This document shows positions 1 through 8,120 of a stretch of DNA of 32,074 nt, one piece after another (positions within the stretch are counted from its first letter, which is position 1; every line of letters starts with the position of its first letter). Both the position numbers and the translations under genes were made by a program. Origin of the DNA: a virus; IMG/VR virus record IMGVR_UViG_3300037245_000757, positions 1-32,074 of that record; one strand, written 5' to 3'. A model generated the notes under the pieces. That model was given only the letters and a program-made list of their open reading frames with translations, did no database searches and had not been told where the DNA came from.

Positions 1-66
1 AAGCTAAGTGAAAATAGTGAATTTGCAGACAATTTAGATTCGTGGTTTTGTAACTGGAAAGGATGA
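1..66 (+). CDS. 3' end of an unidentified upstream gene (partial)
   Basis: Frame 1 is open from the first base to a TGA at 64-66, and the other two forward frames stop within the first nine bases. The visible tail is 21 residues ending SWFCNWKG. The next gene starts two bases after the stop, the spacing seen throughout this window. The product cannot be identified from so short a tail. Confidence 0.5.
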   Translation, partial: KLSENSEFADNLDSWFCNWKG

Positions 67-67
67 A

Positions 68-643
68 ATGTCACTGAAAAAAACCATCACAAGGGGTGAC
101 AGTAAATCGCTGTTTTTGACCATGTTAGCTGAGAAAAAAGAGGGTGTAACTACTTGTAACCCCTTAAATAGAACAAAAGAGTGTATGAGTAGGTGTGAAA
201 AAGATAAAAGGGATATATGTGAAAAAGACGTGCATATAGAGAACAATAAGGAATTTGCTGGTGACACAGTTACAGAGACAAAAGATACTAAACCAGAATC
301 GTATTCTAAATCTCCAATGCCACCAGCACTCAGATCAAAGCAATTCCGACAAAAGGTAAGAGTGGTTCTAAATTGGCTTGGTCTTGAAATGACTGTCGGG
401 AATTTCCGGAAATGTGACAAGAAATATGATTTCGAAGCGATGTATGAAAATATCCTGAAACGAGCCACAAAACCAGAGTTTGAAGCCAGATGTTTTCTGC
501 TCGATCAGGATGGCGATAAAATACCCAGGCCAAACGATCATGGACTTGGCTACGCGACGATCGCGGTAGATGTTCCAGGTGAAACCAGAGATAAAGCGTT
601 GGCAAACGTGCCAACAGGATATAAATTTATTCAGTGGCTTTGA
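68..643 (+). CDS. hypothetical phage protein, 191 aa
   Basis: I do not recognise this protein. The start at 68 sits behind AAAGGA at 58-63. The N-terminal half (residues 1-90) is hydrophilic, Lys/Glu-rich and probably disordered. The C-terminal half (about 92-191) looks folded, with a motif RVVLNWLGLE near 98 and an aromatic end (FIQWL). Scattered cysteines (residues 30, 39, 43, 50 and others) do not form a clear zinc motif. It is first in a short run of small genes ending at the terminator at 1856. Function unknown. Confidence 0.7.
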   Translation: MSLKKTITRGDSKSLFLTMLAEKKEGVTTCNPLNRTKECMSRCEKDKRDICEKDVHIENNKEFAGDTVTETKDTKPESYSKSPMPPALRSKQFRQKVRVVLNWLGLEMTVGNFRKCDKKYDFEAMYENILKRATKPEFEARCFLLDQDGDKIPRPNDHGLGYATIAVDVPGETRDKALANVPTGYKFIQWL

Positions 644-661
644 GCCAGAAGGAGTAATGTT

Positions 662-955
662 ATGATTGAAATAATGGAAATATTTTGCGTTCTGTTTTGG
701 GTTGTAATTTTAGCAGTGGCGGTTGGCATTGACTGGCTTAGAAATGATATGAGAAAATTGAGAAAGAGTTTGGACGATGCTCACATGAATTTTCTCGATT
801 ACCTTCTGTATGAACCAAGTGCCGAGCAATTCAATGAATTAATCAAACTCCTCCAGGACGCAAAACACCAGATGTTAATCGAAAAGAATTACGCAGCGGC
901 ATTGTCAGCGATGAACGCGGCCACTAATCTTGTCGTTAAAATGAAAGAGGGTTGA
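662..955 (+). CDS. small single-pass membrane protein with helical tail, 97 aa
   Basis: One strongly hydrophobic segment at residues 7-26 is followed by a charged, probably alpha-helical cytoplasmic or periplasmic tail. The start follows AAGGAG at 650-655 with normal spacing. It ends five bases before the lipoprotein gene at 960, so the two are almost certainly co-expressed. The architecture (one TM plus helix) fits a pinholin, an i-spanin-like protein or a small regulator, but no family signature is visible. Pairing with an adjacent lipoprotein makes a spanin-like pair possible; this is inference from order only. Confidence 0.6.
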   Translation: MIEIMEIFCVLFWVVILAVAVGIDWLRNDMRKLRKSLDDAHMNFLDYLLYEPSAEQFNELIKLLQDAKHQMLIEKNYAAALSAMNAATNLVVKMKEG

Positions 956-959
956 TGTT

Positions 960-1274
960 ATGAAAATCAATTGGCATTTTATAATTGCGATGATAATAAA
1001 CACTGCGTTATGGGTTGGGTTGATTTTACTCCTCAACGGCTGCAAGTCAACCAGCGAGACGACGACTGTCAAACTTAAAGGTGACATCGTATTCCAAAAT
1101 ACGATCAAGAGCGATTCTTTCATGTACTGGACCCGGGCGAGCGGTCTTAAACATTCCACACCTTTTACCTTAACTGCAATTAACAATATCGAATCTGCAC
1201 CTGACCCTAACGGTATTGAGGAGGTCAGTGACGGGGCTGTAAATGCGTTCTTGCGGGCGTTAGGGCTATTTTAA
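960..1274 (+). CDS. predicted lipoprotein, 104 aa
   Basis: A positively charged start, a hydrophobic stretch at residues 7-25 and a lipobox ending LNGC with cysteine at residue 28 predict lipidation by Lgt and cleavage by signal peptidase II. The mature part is about 77 residues, hydrophilic, with no recognised domain. It directly follows a small TM protein. Phage lipoproteins include Rz1-type outer-membrane spanins and superinfection-exclusion proteins; this one is not notably proline-rich, so neither role can be assigned. Confidence 0.65.
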   Translation: MKINWHFIIAMIINTALWVGLILLLNGCKSTSETTTVKLKGDIVFQNTIKSDSFMYWTRASGLKHSTPFTLTAINNIESAPDPNGIEEVSDGAVNAFLRALGLF

Positions 1275-1280
1275 AGTAAA

Positions 1281-1295
1281 CCTAGAATGCCTAGG
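1281..1295 (+). other. small intergenic hairpin
   Basis: CCTAG and CTAGG flank a five-base loop between the lipoprotein gene and the Gp49-family gene. There is no T-run, so it is not a terminator. It may be a processing site or mere coincidence. Confidence 0.25.
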
Positions 1296-1322
1296 AACTT
1301 ATATTAAGAAAGGGAACAAGAA

Positions 1323-1841
1323 ATGGACAACGAAACAAAAGAAAAAAAAGTGCCAATGCGAACGTTTATTGGCACGAAGATCATCAAAGCAAAGCCGATG
1401 ACCAACCATGAGTTTGACGGCAGTCACAGTAAGCCGGTCGACAGTGACTTGGATGCCGCGAACGGTTATCTGGTTCAGTACGCAGACGCCGATGGTGTAT
1501 TCGGCGAAACTCCGTATGAGGCATGGAGTCCGAAGGACGTGTTCGAGAAAGCGTATTTATCAATGCGTGACAGCGACGGAAGCAAGATCACTTTGTCGAT
1601 GGTGGAGGATTTCATTGAAACAAGGGATGTTGTTACGATGGGCGACAAAACTACAGTTGTTCAAGCCACCCTTCGCAATGGTTTCGTCATCACTGAGTCA
1701 TCATCTTGCGTTGACCCTGCGAATTACGACAAGGATGTCGGCGAAAAAATCTGTATGGACCGAATCCAGAACAAGGTATGGGAGTTGCTTGGTTTCATGC
1801 TCCAAACCGCTATTAGCGGAGTACAAGTCCACACTATGTAA
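1323..1841 (+). CDS. phage Gp49 family protein (N4 gp49 / Sf6 gene 66 type), 172 aa
   Basis: Two modules are visible. Residues 17-78 carry the pattern GTKIIKAKPMT, then NGYLVQY and AWSPKDVFEKAY, a short domain common in phage genomes. Residues 91-161 match the Phage_gp49_66 pattern: TTVVQATLRNGFVITESSSC, then NYD, GEKIC and a final VWELLGFML. The start follows AAAGGGAAC with good spacing. The family's role is unknown although it is widespread in podoviruses and siphoviruses. It is the last gene before a strong terminator. Confidence 0.85.
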   Translation: MDNETKEKKVPMRTFIGTKIIKAKPMTNHEFDGSHSKPVDSDLDAANGYLVQYADADGVFGETPYEAWSPKDVFEKAYLSMRDSDGSKITLSMVEDFIETRDVVTMGDKTTVVQATLRNGFVITESSSCVDPANYDKDVGEKICMDRIQNKVWELLGFMLQTAISGVQVHTM

Positions 1842-1855
1842 CCCCCATTATCACC

Positions 1856-1894
1856 ACCAACAGGGCGGTTTCGGCTGCTCTGTTGGTCTTTTAT
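1856..1894 (+). terminator. rho-independent terminator after the Gp49-family gene
   Basis: ACCAACAG at 1856-1863 pairs perfectly with CTGTTGGT at 1880-1887. The helix continues inward through GGCGG/GCTGCT with G-U pairs, and TCTTTTAT follows. It separates the first gene block from the virion module. Confidence 0.85.
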
Positions 1895-1916
1895 CAAAAT
1901 AAATCTTAATTTCTTC

Positions 1917-1946
1917 TTGACATTTAATTCATAAGTTGTTTATTCT
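1917..1946 (+). promoter_or_regulatory. sigma-70-type promoter for the virion module
   Basis: A perfect -35 TTGACA (1917-1922) is followed after 18 bases by TATTCT (1941-1946, four of six consensus bases). It lies in AT-rich DNA directly after a terminator and ahead of the terminase genes. The predicted start near 1953 would leave almost no leader before the ATG at 1954. Confidence 0.6.
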
Positions 1947-1953
1947 ACGCACT

Positions 1954-2112
1954 ATGGACCATGAAGAACTCGACACTGCCAGGAACGAATTAGACGCGGC
2001 TCACACGTTCTACAAGATGAATCCCGTCCTGTCGAACCTTACGAAGCTAAGTAACGCAGTTAAGGTTGTCGACTCAATCATCCAGAAGGAGGTTGATGAT
2101 CGCCAAGGCTAA
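1954..2112 (+). CDS. small ORF ahead of terminase, 52 aa, possibly leaderless
   Basis: An ATG at 1954 opens a 52-codon frame ending TAA at 2110-2112, predicted as a charged helical peptide (start MDHEELDTAR). It overlaps the start of the small terminase gene by 17 bases, so the terminase ribosome binding site lies inside it. No Shine-Dalgarno is visible and the predicted transcription start is within a few bases of the ATG, so any translation would be near leaderless. It may serve to couple translation into the terminase gene. Confidence 0.5.
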   Translation: MDHEELDTARNELDAAHTFYKMNPVLSNLTKLSNAVKVVDSIIQKEVDDRQG

Positions 2113-2512
2113 AATACATCCGGCTTCCAAAGCGATCAGTAATCCAAAGCAGGAAATGTTCTGCCAGTTGTTCTCCGGTAATGTCTCAGGCGAATTCACA
2201 GGCAGCGGGTTACATAGTTATCGAGAGGCGTTTAGCTTTGACATAACCACAAAGAAGGGCAACGCATGTGCCAGGGCCTCAGCGAGCACGTTGTTGAAGA
2301 ACCCAAAGATATACAAACGCATCAATCATCTAATCCAGATTGAACTATCAGAAATGACATCCGACAGCCAGCTATCACTTTGTATAATGCAATGTGACGA
2401 TATGAAAGTTAAGATCGCAGCGATTAAACATTACGACGACATTCAAGGTCGTATCACGAAGAAGATAGAACACAGCGGCAAAGTGGCCCTATTACCCCCG
2501 GTGGTTGAATGA
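2096..2512 (+). CDS. terminase small subunit
   Basis: This is the DNA-recognition component of the packaging motor, which acts with the large subunit at 2595. The pattern fits small terminases of the Terminase_2 type: NPKQEMFCQLF (residues 16-26), SYREAF (41-46), then a helix with ASTLLKNPKIYKRI (63-76) as the helix-turn-helix region, and the C-terminal GRITKKIEHSG (118-128) seen in many homologues. At 138 aa it is of usual size. The start at 2096 is chosen because AGAAGGAGG (2084-2092) lies just upstream; a TTG at 2066 in the same frame would add ten residues before the motif and is less likely. Confidence 0.8.
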   Translation: MIAKAKIHPASKAISNPKQEMFCQLFSGNVSGEFTGSGLHSYREAFSFDITTKKGNACARASASTLLKNPKIYKRINHLIQIELSEMTSDSQLSLCIMQCDDMKVKIAAIKHYDDIQGRITKKIEHSGKVALLPPVVE

Positions 2513-2595
2513 GTGACCCAGAACCCAAAGAGAATCCATACTTGCCAGACGAATACAGAAAGTTGCTTGAGGCTTACTTGAAAGATATCAAATAA
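2509..2595 (+). CDS. 28-aa linker ORF between terminase genes
   Basis: The ORF begins in an ATGA overlap with the small terminase stop and ends in a TAATG overlap with the large terminase start. The peptide (start MSDPEPKENPYLPDEYRK) is acidic and proline-rich at its front and helical after that. The double overlap suggests real translation by re-initiation, but no family is recognisable. Confidence 0.5.
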   Translation: MSDPEPKENPYLPDEYRKLLEAYLKDIK

Positions 2596-4109
2596 TGCCA
2601 GATATACAACTAAAAGTCAAACGCACAGACAGACAGCGGATTGCATGGACAGCCCTTGCGATGACTGTGATTGACCGTTTGCTGTATGGCGGGGCGAAGG
2701 GCGGCGGTAAGACTTTCTTTATGGTTGTATGGTTGTTTACTCAGTGCTGGGCTATGGCAGCAGCCGGTAAACTTGAGAAATCAGACACACCTCCTCACGT
2801 TGGCTGGTTTGGCAGAAAGAACGCTGTTGACTTCACCGGAACCACGCTTGAAACATGGAAGCAGGTTATCCCCGCTGATTACTACGAGATCAAGGGTGCG
2901 AGTGATAAGCATCCAAGACATATCCTGATAGACGGTAGGATCGCATTAGATTATGGCGGGCTTGATAAGAGTGAGAGCATCCAGAAGTTTAACTCTGCTG
3001 AATACGTTCTTATCGGCATCGACCAGGCGGAGGAAGTTACAAAGAGCGATGTTGCTGTATTGCGTGCATCGTTACGAATGGTGTTCAAGGACAGTCAGGG
3101 CAATGTCGTATTACCGCGTGACAATGACGGCAATGTCCTGATGAACCCGCGTGACCTTGACGGTAACAAACTCCCCGAAGAAGATCGAGTGCCTTACAAG
3201 AACTGGCCGTTCAAAGAACTATACACAGCCAACCCACGTCAGTGTTGGTTGAAAAATGACTTCATACTTGCACCGAAGGATAATGCGAAATTCGTATCTG
3301 CGTTACCGACCGACAATCCTCACCTTCCAGACAGCTACATAAAAACTCTTAAAGATGCTTTCGAGCATCGACCTGAACTATTGGCGGCTTACCTTGAAGG
3401 TGATTGGTCTTCGATCGAAGGAGCGGACCAGGTCATCAAGGGTCGATGGATCGAAGAAGCGATGGCCCGGCAAGCAACACAAGAAATACATAAACGCTTT
3501 CTTGTTTGTGATACTGCGACATTTGGTGACGATGAGTGTGTAATACTCCTCATGGATAACGCTGAGATCGAAGATGAAGTAATCATGCCTTACTGTGACC
3601 ATGACCAGATATCGAATCGGCTGGCTGGTTTAAGTGCTATGAACGGTGACTTGCCGATCGTTGTTGAAGCGGTTGGTGCTGACACAGGCGAAGCGGTTAT
3701 TACAGACCTCAAGAAGATGGGTAAAACAGTTATAAGATACACCCCGCAAGGTCAATCAAATTATCCTGAAAAGTATTACAACCAAAGAGCGGAAGCTTGG
3801 AGCGAAGCGGCGAAGATACTGAATGAGGGCGTTTTTGATAACATAACAAATATACCGGTCGTATGCCATAATATGAACATGAAAACCAGAGGCCAACTAT
3901 GTACCCCAACTTATGAATTTCGTAATTGTAAGATCATCATCGAGGCTAAGAAAAGCATTAAAAAGAGGCTGGGATGTAGCCCTGATAGAGGTGACACGTA
4001 TATAATCGGCTTATGGGCATGGAAGAAGTTGCCGATAACAACGAAGAATGACCAGGCTTTCACTAAAAAGAAGAAAAGAAGAACCCGTCAGTCAGCGATG
4101 TCGGTTTAA
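2595..4109 (+). CDS. terminase large subunit (packaging ATPase and nuclease)
   Basis: This protein drives DNA into the procapsid and cuts the concatemer. The Walker A motif GGAKGGGKT is at residues 32-40, and Walker B with catalytic acidic residues (LIGIDQAEE) at 139-147. A coupling-type TANPRQCW is near 211-218, and the hallmark YLEGDW is at 266-271. The C-terminal RNase H-like nuclease has likely metal ligands Asp306 (VCDTA), Glu358 (VVEAVG) and Asp464/Asp467 (SPDRGDTY). At 504 aa it is full length. A very basic tail (KKKKRRTR) ends the protein. It lacks its own clear ribosome binding site and starts within the stop of the 28-aa ORF. Confidence 0.95.
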   Translation: MPDIQLKVKRTDRQRIAWTALAMTVIDRLLYGGAKGGGKTFFMVVWLFTQCWAMAAAGKLEKSDTPPHVGWFGRKNAVDFTGTTLETWKQVIPADYYEIKGASDKHPRHILIDGRIALDYGGLDKSESIQKFNSAEYVLIGIDQAEEVTKSDVAVLRASLRMVFKDSQGNVVLPRDNDGNVLMNPRDLDGNKLPEEDRVPYKNWPFKELYTANPRQCWLKNDFILAPKDNAKFVSALPTDNPHLPDSYIKTLKDAFEHRPELLAAYLEGDWSSIEGADQVIKGRWIEEAMARQATQEIHKRFLVCDTATFGDDECVILLMDNAEIEDEVIMPYCDHDQISNRLAGLSAMNGDLPIVVEAVGADTGEAVITDLKKMGKTVIRYTPQGQSNYPEKYYNQRAEAWSEAAKILNEGVFDNITNIPVVCHNMNMKTRGQLCTPTYEFRNCKIIIEAKKSIKKRLGCSPDRGDTYIIGLWAWKKLPITTKNDQAFTKKKKRRTRQSAMSV

Positions 4110-4120
4110 GGAAATAAACT

Positions 4121-6187
4121 ATGCCAGATGAAACATTAGCACATCCAAAAACGGACAATGAGATACTCGACAAGGTCGTAGAGTTCCGCAAGACCGCTTC
4201 GGGATCCTTCAATCAATACGACCGTATGCGCAAGGCTGAGAACTTTGTTATAGGTGGCGAGCTTCAATGGGACGAGAGCGTAAGGCTTAAAGCGAAGGAC
4301 CAAGGCAAGTTTACGCTGTCAATCCCGATAGTCAAGGCACAGATCAAGCAGATTGCCGGTGGTGAGATACAGAATCCACAGGACTTCATTGTTGAGAATA
4401 CCCAGGGCGGTGCTGCTGCAATAGCTAACGTCCTTACAGCATTGACAAAACAGGTGGGTGACTCTGAATCAGTGCGATATGAGAAATCGCAGATGTTCGA
4501 AGCTGGCTTGTCGTCAGGGCAGGGTGTTATCGGCATATTTATAAATAAGACCGACGATCCCAAGCATGGCGATCTTACTATCAAGAAGCTAAACGAGCAT
4601 AATTGCTTATTTGATAGAAATGCTCAGTCATACGACCAGAACGAAAAAGGCACAGGTGGCCGGTTTGTCATCTATGAGGAATGGATTGAAAAGGATGAGG
4701 TTGAAACTGAATACCCGGACAAAGCGGATGAACTGGCTGTAAGTGGAAGCAGTACGTCCCGTGGACTCTTGGCGGGCATGAAAGACGCTATTATTGACTG
4801 GATGGTGGGAGGGGACAGGAATAATAACAACGAGCGAGGTTCGTTTGGCGATAGAAACCGCAATGATCTCGATGACGTAACTCGTAACCGATACTTGAAA
4901 TCACACACATACTGGAAAGAGTATATAAAAGCCGTCCATTGGTTTGATAACCGGGAATCGGATCTTGACTCAAAACTATTACTCAAAGATAGCGAGATTG
5001 CCGCAGCAAAGAAAGCCACCAAAGCAAACCCAGAGATATTCAGCATTGAGGAAGTGGACACGTTTGTCATGCACCACACTATCAGGGTGGGCGATACGTT
5101 CTTGGAGGATAGGGTTGACGAGATGAACGGGGTTCAGATGTTTCCGATTATCCCGTTCTGGCCTTACTGGATAAACGGCTACAAATCAGGTATTGCCGAG
5201 GACTTGATCGGTACACAGGAAGAAATCAACTGGTTCCATTCGATGACCGCGAACCAGGTCAAGCAGAATAGTTACCAGCCGGTGATTGTCAAAGAGGACC
5301 GTACGGGCGATAAAGCTGATGATCTCAGGGATATGCTTGGCAAGGGACAAAGGGCTGTGATCAACGCCGATGATTACGGCGGCAAGGTCGAGTTTGTTAG
5401 TCCACCGCCATTCCCGAACACGGAAGTAATTGTCAGAGAATCAATGAACAACGTCAAAACGATCACCGGGAGGCTTGATATCCCCGAATCTGACCAGAGG
5501 GCGTTATCCGGTACGGCGAAGAAAGTTGATGTTGCGAAAACACAACAAGGATCCGCTTCGATATTCAGCAACTTCAATTATTCACTCGCAATGCTCGGAA
5601 ATCTTATCGTTGAGATAATCCGCAAGAATGACATATTCAGCGAGGACGAGATTAGGGCAACGATCGACAAAGAGGACTTGATCGATGGAGATATTCTCGA
5701 CCAGGCGATGGGAATCGTGATAAACCAGCTTCGGCAGCAGGGAGCGAATATACCAGGTCCGCCACCTGCCATAAACCCGGTCAGGGCGAGTATGGCAGCA
5801 AAGAATCCAGAACTACAAGCGGAAATACTTGACACTTTCAACGACGAGACTGAGTTTTATGGTCAGTTTGTCAATCAGGTCGAGCAAGCAGCGATACCGA
5901 TCGCCGAGGATATAATGATAAACCTGATCGGCCAGCGTAAGACCGGCAAATACAACACAAAGATGACCCTATCGCCGATGAGCGAGACGATGCGGACTAT
6001 CAAGGCGATTCAGATATTTGAACTTCACAGGACCTTGCGAGAAGCGGGCGATGTTGGTTTGAACCCAGAAGACTTAATCAACTCGACTGATGCTCCGAAC
6101 AAGGACGAACTTATCAAGGGTAGAAAGAAATTGCTTGCCAGTATTTCGGCATCAGCGGACGACGTTTCTGTTTCGAGGAGTGCTTAA
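4121..6187 (+). CDS. portal protein, P22-like
   Basis: This is the dodecameric portal that forms the packaging and ejection channel at one capsid vertex. Its 688-aa length matches podovirus P22-type portals rather than the 450-550 aa of most siphoviruses. Supporting patterns are the N-terminal helical region with GGELQWDE near 45-52, LSIPIVKAQIKQIAGGE near 66-82 and LFDRNAQSYD near 163-172 (the P22-type region where xDPxAxxxD-like residues occur). A long C-terminal helical crown also carries Gln-rich segments. AAGGAA precedes the start by a normal distance. It directly follows the large terminase, as expected. Confidence 0.88.
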   Translation: MPDETLAHPKTDNEILDKVVEFRKTASGSFNQYDRMRKAENFVIGGELQWDESVRLKAKDQGKFTLSIPIVKAQIKQIAGGEIQNPQDFIVENTQGGAAAIANVLTALTKQVGDSESVRYEKSQMFEAGLSSGQGVIGIFINKTDDPKHGDLTIKKLNEHNCLFDRNAQSYDQNEKGTGGRFVIYEEWIEKDEVETEYPDKADELAVSGSSTSRGLLAGMKDAIIDWMVGGDRNNNNERGSFGDRNRNDLDDVTRNRYLKSHTYWKEYIKAVHWFDNRESDLDSKLLLKDSEIAAAKKATKANPEIFSIEEVDTFVMHHTIRVGDTFLEDRVDEMNGVQMFPIIPFWPYWINGYKSGIAEDLIGTQEEINWFHSMTANQVKQNSYQPVIVKEDRTGDKADDLRDMLGKGQRAVINADDYGGKVEFVSPPPFPNTEVIVRESMNNVKTITGRLDIPESDQRALSGTAKKVDVAKTQQGSASIFSNFNYSLAMLGNLIVEIIRKNDIFSEDEIRATIDKEDLIDGDILDQAMGIVINQLRQQGANIPGPPPAINPVRASMAAKNPELQAEILDTFNDETEFYGQFVNQVEQAAIPIAEDIMINLIGQRKTGKYNTKMTLSPMSETMRTIKAIQIFELHRTLREAGDVGLNPEDLINSTDAPNKDELIKGRKKLLASISASADDVSVSRSA

Positions 6188-6409
6188 ATGGAGTGGAAGA
6201 ACATGAAAATAACAAAAAACTGGAATCTTTCTTTTAGTGATATTTCTAAGGCTCGATTTTGTTTTGGCTTTGGGTGGTTCAAACGAGACTTGCTACCTCG
6301 ACATCGAGGCAACCGTGAGGAAATCATAATTTTCGTGAGTTTAGTGCTATTTGACATCCTGTTGCACCGTGAACTTGAACAAGCTAAGTCTATTACTGTG
6401 AGTGCGTAA
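6188..6409 (+). CDS. hypothetical protein, 73 aa
   Basis: The ATG directly follows the portal stop, with a strong GAGGAG at 6175-6180, seven bases upstream. The product is basic, aromatic-rich and has a hydrophobic run at about residues 46-58, possibly membrane-associated. No family is recognised. The next gene begins just beyond its stop. Confidence 0.5.
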   Translation: MEWKNMKITKNWNLSFSDISKARFCFGFGWFKRDLLPRHRGNREEIIIFVSLVLFDILLHRELEQAKSITVSA

Positions 6410-6410
6410 G

Positions 6411-6596
6411 ATGGTTGCAATCAAAACCACCAATTTCAGCTACAACAAGGCAAGGCAGAACGCCACGTTCGACACAAGCCCCGATGGTTTAGGCTGGGGG
6501 CCTGGTTACGTTGCGAAGCGTGAAGGGCTTGGCGTTGACACAAATTCAAAACAGTATCAAGATAACTTCGATAAGATAGATTGGTCGAAGAAATAA
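6411..6596 (+). CDS. hypothetical small protein, 61 aa
   Basis: A hydrophilic protein containing GLGWGPGYVAKREGLGVD, rich in glycine and aromatics. A GTG at 6402 in the same frame would extend it by three residues; ATG 6411 is preferred because it follows the previous stop. The ribosome binding site is weak (GTGAGTG). Function unknown. It sits between the portal and the lipoprotein cluster. Confidence 0.5.
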   Translation: MVAIKTTNFSYNKARQNATFDTSPDGLGWGPGYVAKREGLGVDTNSKQYQDNFDKIDWSKK

Positions 6597-6618
6597 CTTT
6601 TAATTGGAGAACGAAGAA

Positions 6619-7077
6619 ATGAAGCTTGAAATGTGGAAAGAAAAGTATTGTCATAAAAACAGCAAGGCGTGGGCGATAAATGTATGGGCTAGGGGATTGT
6701 TTATACAACTTGGGCTGACTAGGTTGACGATTCCATTCTTCTGGAAGAAACAATCGACGGCAGTTTTGTTCATGTTGGTAATAGCTGTGTGCGTTGCGGG
6801 ATGCGAACCAGAAACAAAGTACATAATCCCAAACGTGTACGAGTGGCAACCAGCCACAAAGCTTATCCTGCTTGACAATGGTGTCGACCATGAGGATATA
6901 CACGATTGCCTTGTGTGGGCTTTCGGCGAGAATTACGACAGGTTGCCACTTAATGAACTCGATGACAAGTGGCGAGAACTGCATAGCGATTCGTTTGAAA
7001 TAGCAGGTTACGATTGCATTATCGAATCGACAAAGAAAATAGGCGTTGCGTATTTAGCAAAAGGAGAACAAGAATGA
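6619..7077 (+). CDS. predicted lipoprotein, 152 aa, with long N-terminal extension
   Basis: A hydrophobic stretch ends in the lipobox VAGC with cysteine near residue 62, followed by EPE. The segment before it (about 45 residues, including several aromatic and basic residues) is much longer than a standard signal peptide. An internal start could therefore give a shorter form, although GGAG at 6606-6609 fits the ATG at 6619. The mature domain (about 90 residues) contains DCLVWAF and acidic patches with no known family. The next gene carries a nearly identical lipobox region (AVCxAGCEP), suggesting the two are diverged paralogues. Confidence 0.6.
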   Translation: MKLEMWKEKYCHKNSKAWAINVWARGLFIQLGLTRLTIPFFWKKQSTAVLFMLVIAVCVAGCEPETKYIIPNVYEWQPATKLILLDNGVDHEDIHDCLVWAFGENYDRLPLNELDDKWRELHSDSFEIAGYDCIIESTKKIGVAYLAKGEQE

Positions 7078-7424
7078 ACAGTCCACAAGAAACACCAGAC
7101 CAAGTTTTAGCGACAATAGTAACTCGGCTTCTTTTTATCGTAATAACAGCAGTTATGTTAGCGGTGTGCCTTGCGGGGTGCGAACCGTCTGAATCGCTAA
7201 TCACAATAGGAGATACTCCGAAACCTACGGTGATATACATACCAGACTCGCCGGAAAGTACATTTACGACAACACAGATTGACCCGGAAGCCTGCATAGC
7301 CCATGCGATAGAGCCACGGTACGAAGATACTGAATCTGCCGATCCTAACGAATGGGTGATTGATACTGACGACTACATTGTTATAGAAGCTGAAATTAAA
7401 CGAAGAATTGGAGAACTGAAATGA
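7074..7424 (+). CDS. predicted lipoprotein, 116 aa
   Basis: The start at 7074 overlaps the previous stop as ATGA and follows AAAGGAG; an upstream in-frame ATG at 7014 lies inside the previous gene and is rejected. A hydrophobic stretch at residues 15-34 ends in the lipobox LAGC with EP after the cysteine, like the gene before it. The mature part starts with a Ser/Thr/Pro-rich linker followed by an acidic domain. Outer-membrane or periplasm-facing location is expected; the role is unknown. Confidence 0.65.
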   Translation: MNSPQETPDQVLATIVTRLLFIVITAVMLAVCLAGCEPSESLITIGDTPKPTVIYIPDSPESTFTTTQIDPEACIAHAIEPRYEDTESADPNEWVIDTDDYIVIEAEIKRRIGELK

Positions 7425-7828
7425 ATAGAAAGATAATTGCTCTATTTATAATGCTTGCACTGTTATGCCTTACGTTAACCGGTTGCACTGAAACTCAGAA
7501 GTTCGGTAACGGCGATCCGAGTGCTGAATACATAAGTATGTTCGGCAATGACAACACGGACAGGTTGAACTGGACACAAGAACAGAGGATAACGTGGATT
7601 CTTCAGGCTATAACTGAACAGAACGAGCTTTCGAACAGGATTGCTAACGCATTGGCGAATTTGAGCGAGCGGGTTAAAGTGCTGGAAAAACCGAAAGCCG
7701 AAGATCATTCGAAGTGCATCCTAAACCTCGACGGAAAATGCTGCACGGTCAAGGGGTGCAAGGTGGCGAATCCGGATGTACCCGTTGACCCATGCAAGAA
7801 TACTGATCCGAGATTCAAAAAGAGGTAA
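7421..7828 (+). CDS. predicted lipoprotein with coiled coil, 135 aa
   Basis: This is the third lipoprotein in a row, overlapping the previous gene as ATGA. The signal MNRKIIALFIMLALLCLTL leads to lipobox LTGC with cysteine at residue 22. Residues about 60-90 (TEQNELSNRIANAL onward) form a heptad-like helix suited to oligomerisation. The C-terminal part has five cysteines (KCILN, KCC, GC, PC), which could form disulphides outside the cytoplasm. A lipoprotein with a coiled coil is compatible with a spanin, but this cannot be settled from sequence. Confidence 0.65.
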   Translation: MNRKIIALFIMLALLCLTLTGCTETQKFGNGDPSAEYISMFGNDNTDRLNWTQEQRITWILQAITEQNELSNRIANALANLSERVKVLEKPKAEDHSKCILNLDGKCCTVKGCKVANPDVPVDPCKNTDPRFKKR

Positions 7829-7830
7829 TC

Positions 7831-8118
7831 ATGGTAAAACAAGTTAAAGACAAACGCCGTAAGAACGCTAAAAAGAAGAAGTTTGAACCGAAGCCAGAGT
7901 GGGTACAGGCGTTTATGATATACTTGCTTCATAAGAACGGTGGAAGCTTGACATTGCCACTGAAAAGCCTCAGAATGTTCGAAGCTTTGAAATCGGCCAA
8001 TCTGACCGACCTGACATACGACGAAGTGGCAGAAACAGTAACGATCACGGCACCGGAAGCAAAACTCCCGGAAAAGTCGAAGATCATACATAACAAGGGA
8101 ATTCAATTAACGAGGTAA
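7831..8118 (+). CDS. hypothetical basic protein, 95 aa
   Basis: The N-terminus is strongly basic (KDKRRKNAKKKKFEPKPEW), followed by a compact domain of about 70 residues. AGAGG precedes the ATG. The translation start region (16 bases around the ATG) is identical to that of the next gene. Nothing identifies the function; a nucleic-acid-binding or minor virion protein is possible given the basic start and its position between portal and capsid genes. Confidence 0.6.
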   Translation: MVKQVKDKRRKNAKKKKFEPKPEWVQAFMIYLLHKNGGSLTLPLKSLRMFEALKSANLTDLTYDEVAETVTITAPEAKLPEKSKIIHNKGIQLTR

Positions 8119-8120
8119 TC

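Noticed and set aside
1408-1902. 164-aa forward frame overlapping the Gp49-family gene
   Set aside because: Out of frame with a confidently recognised family member and running through its terminator.
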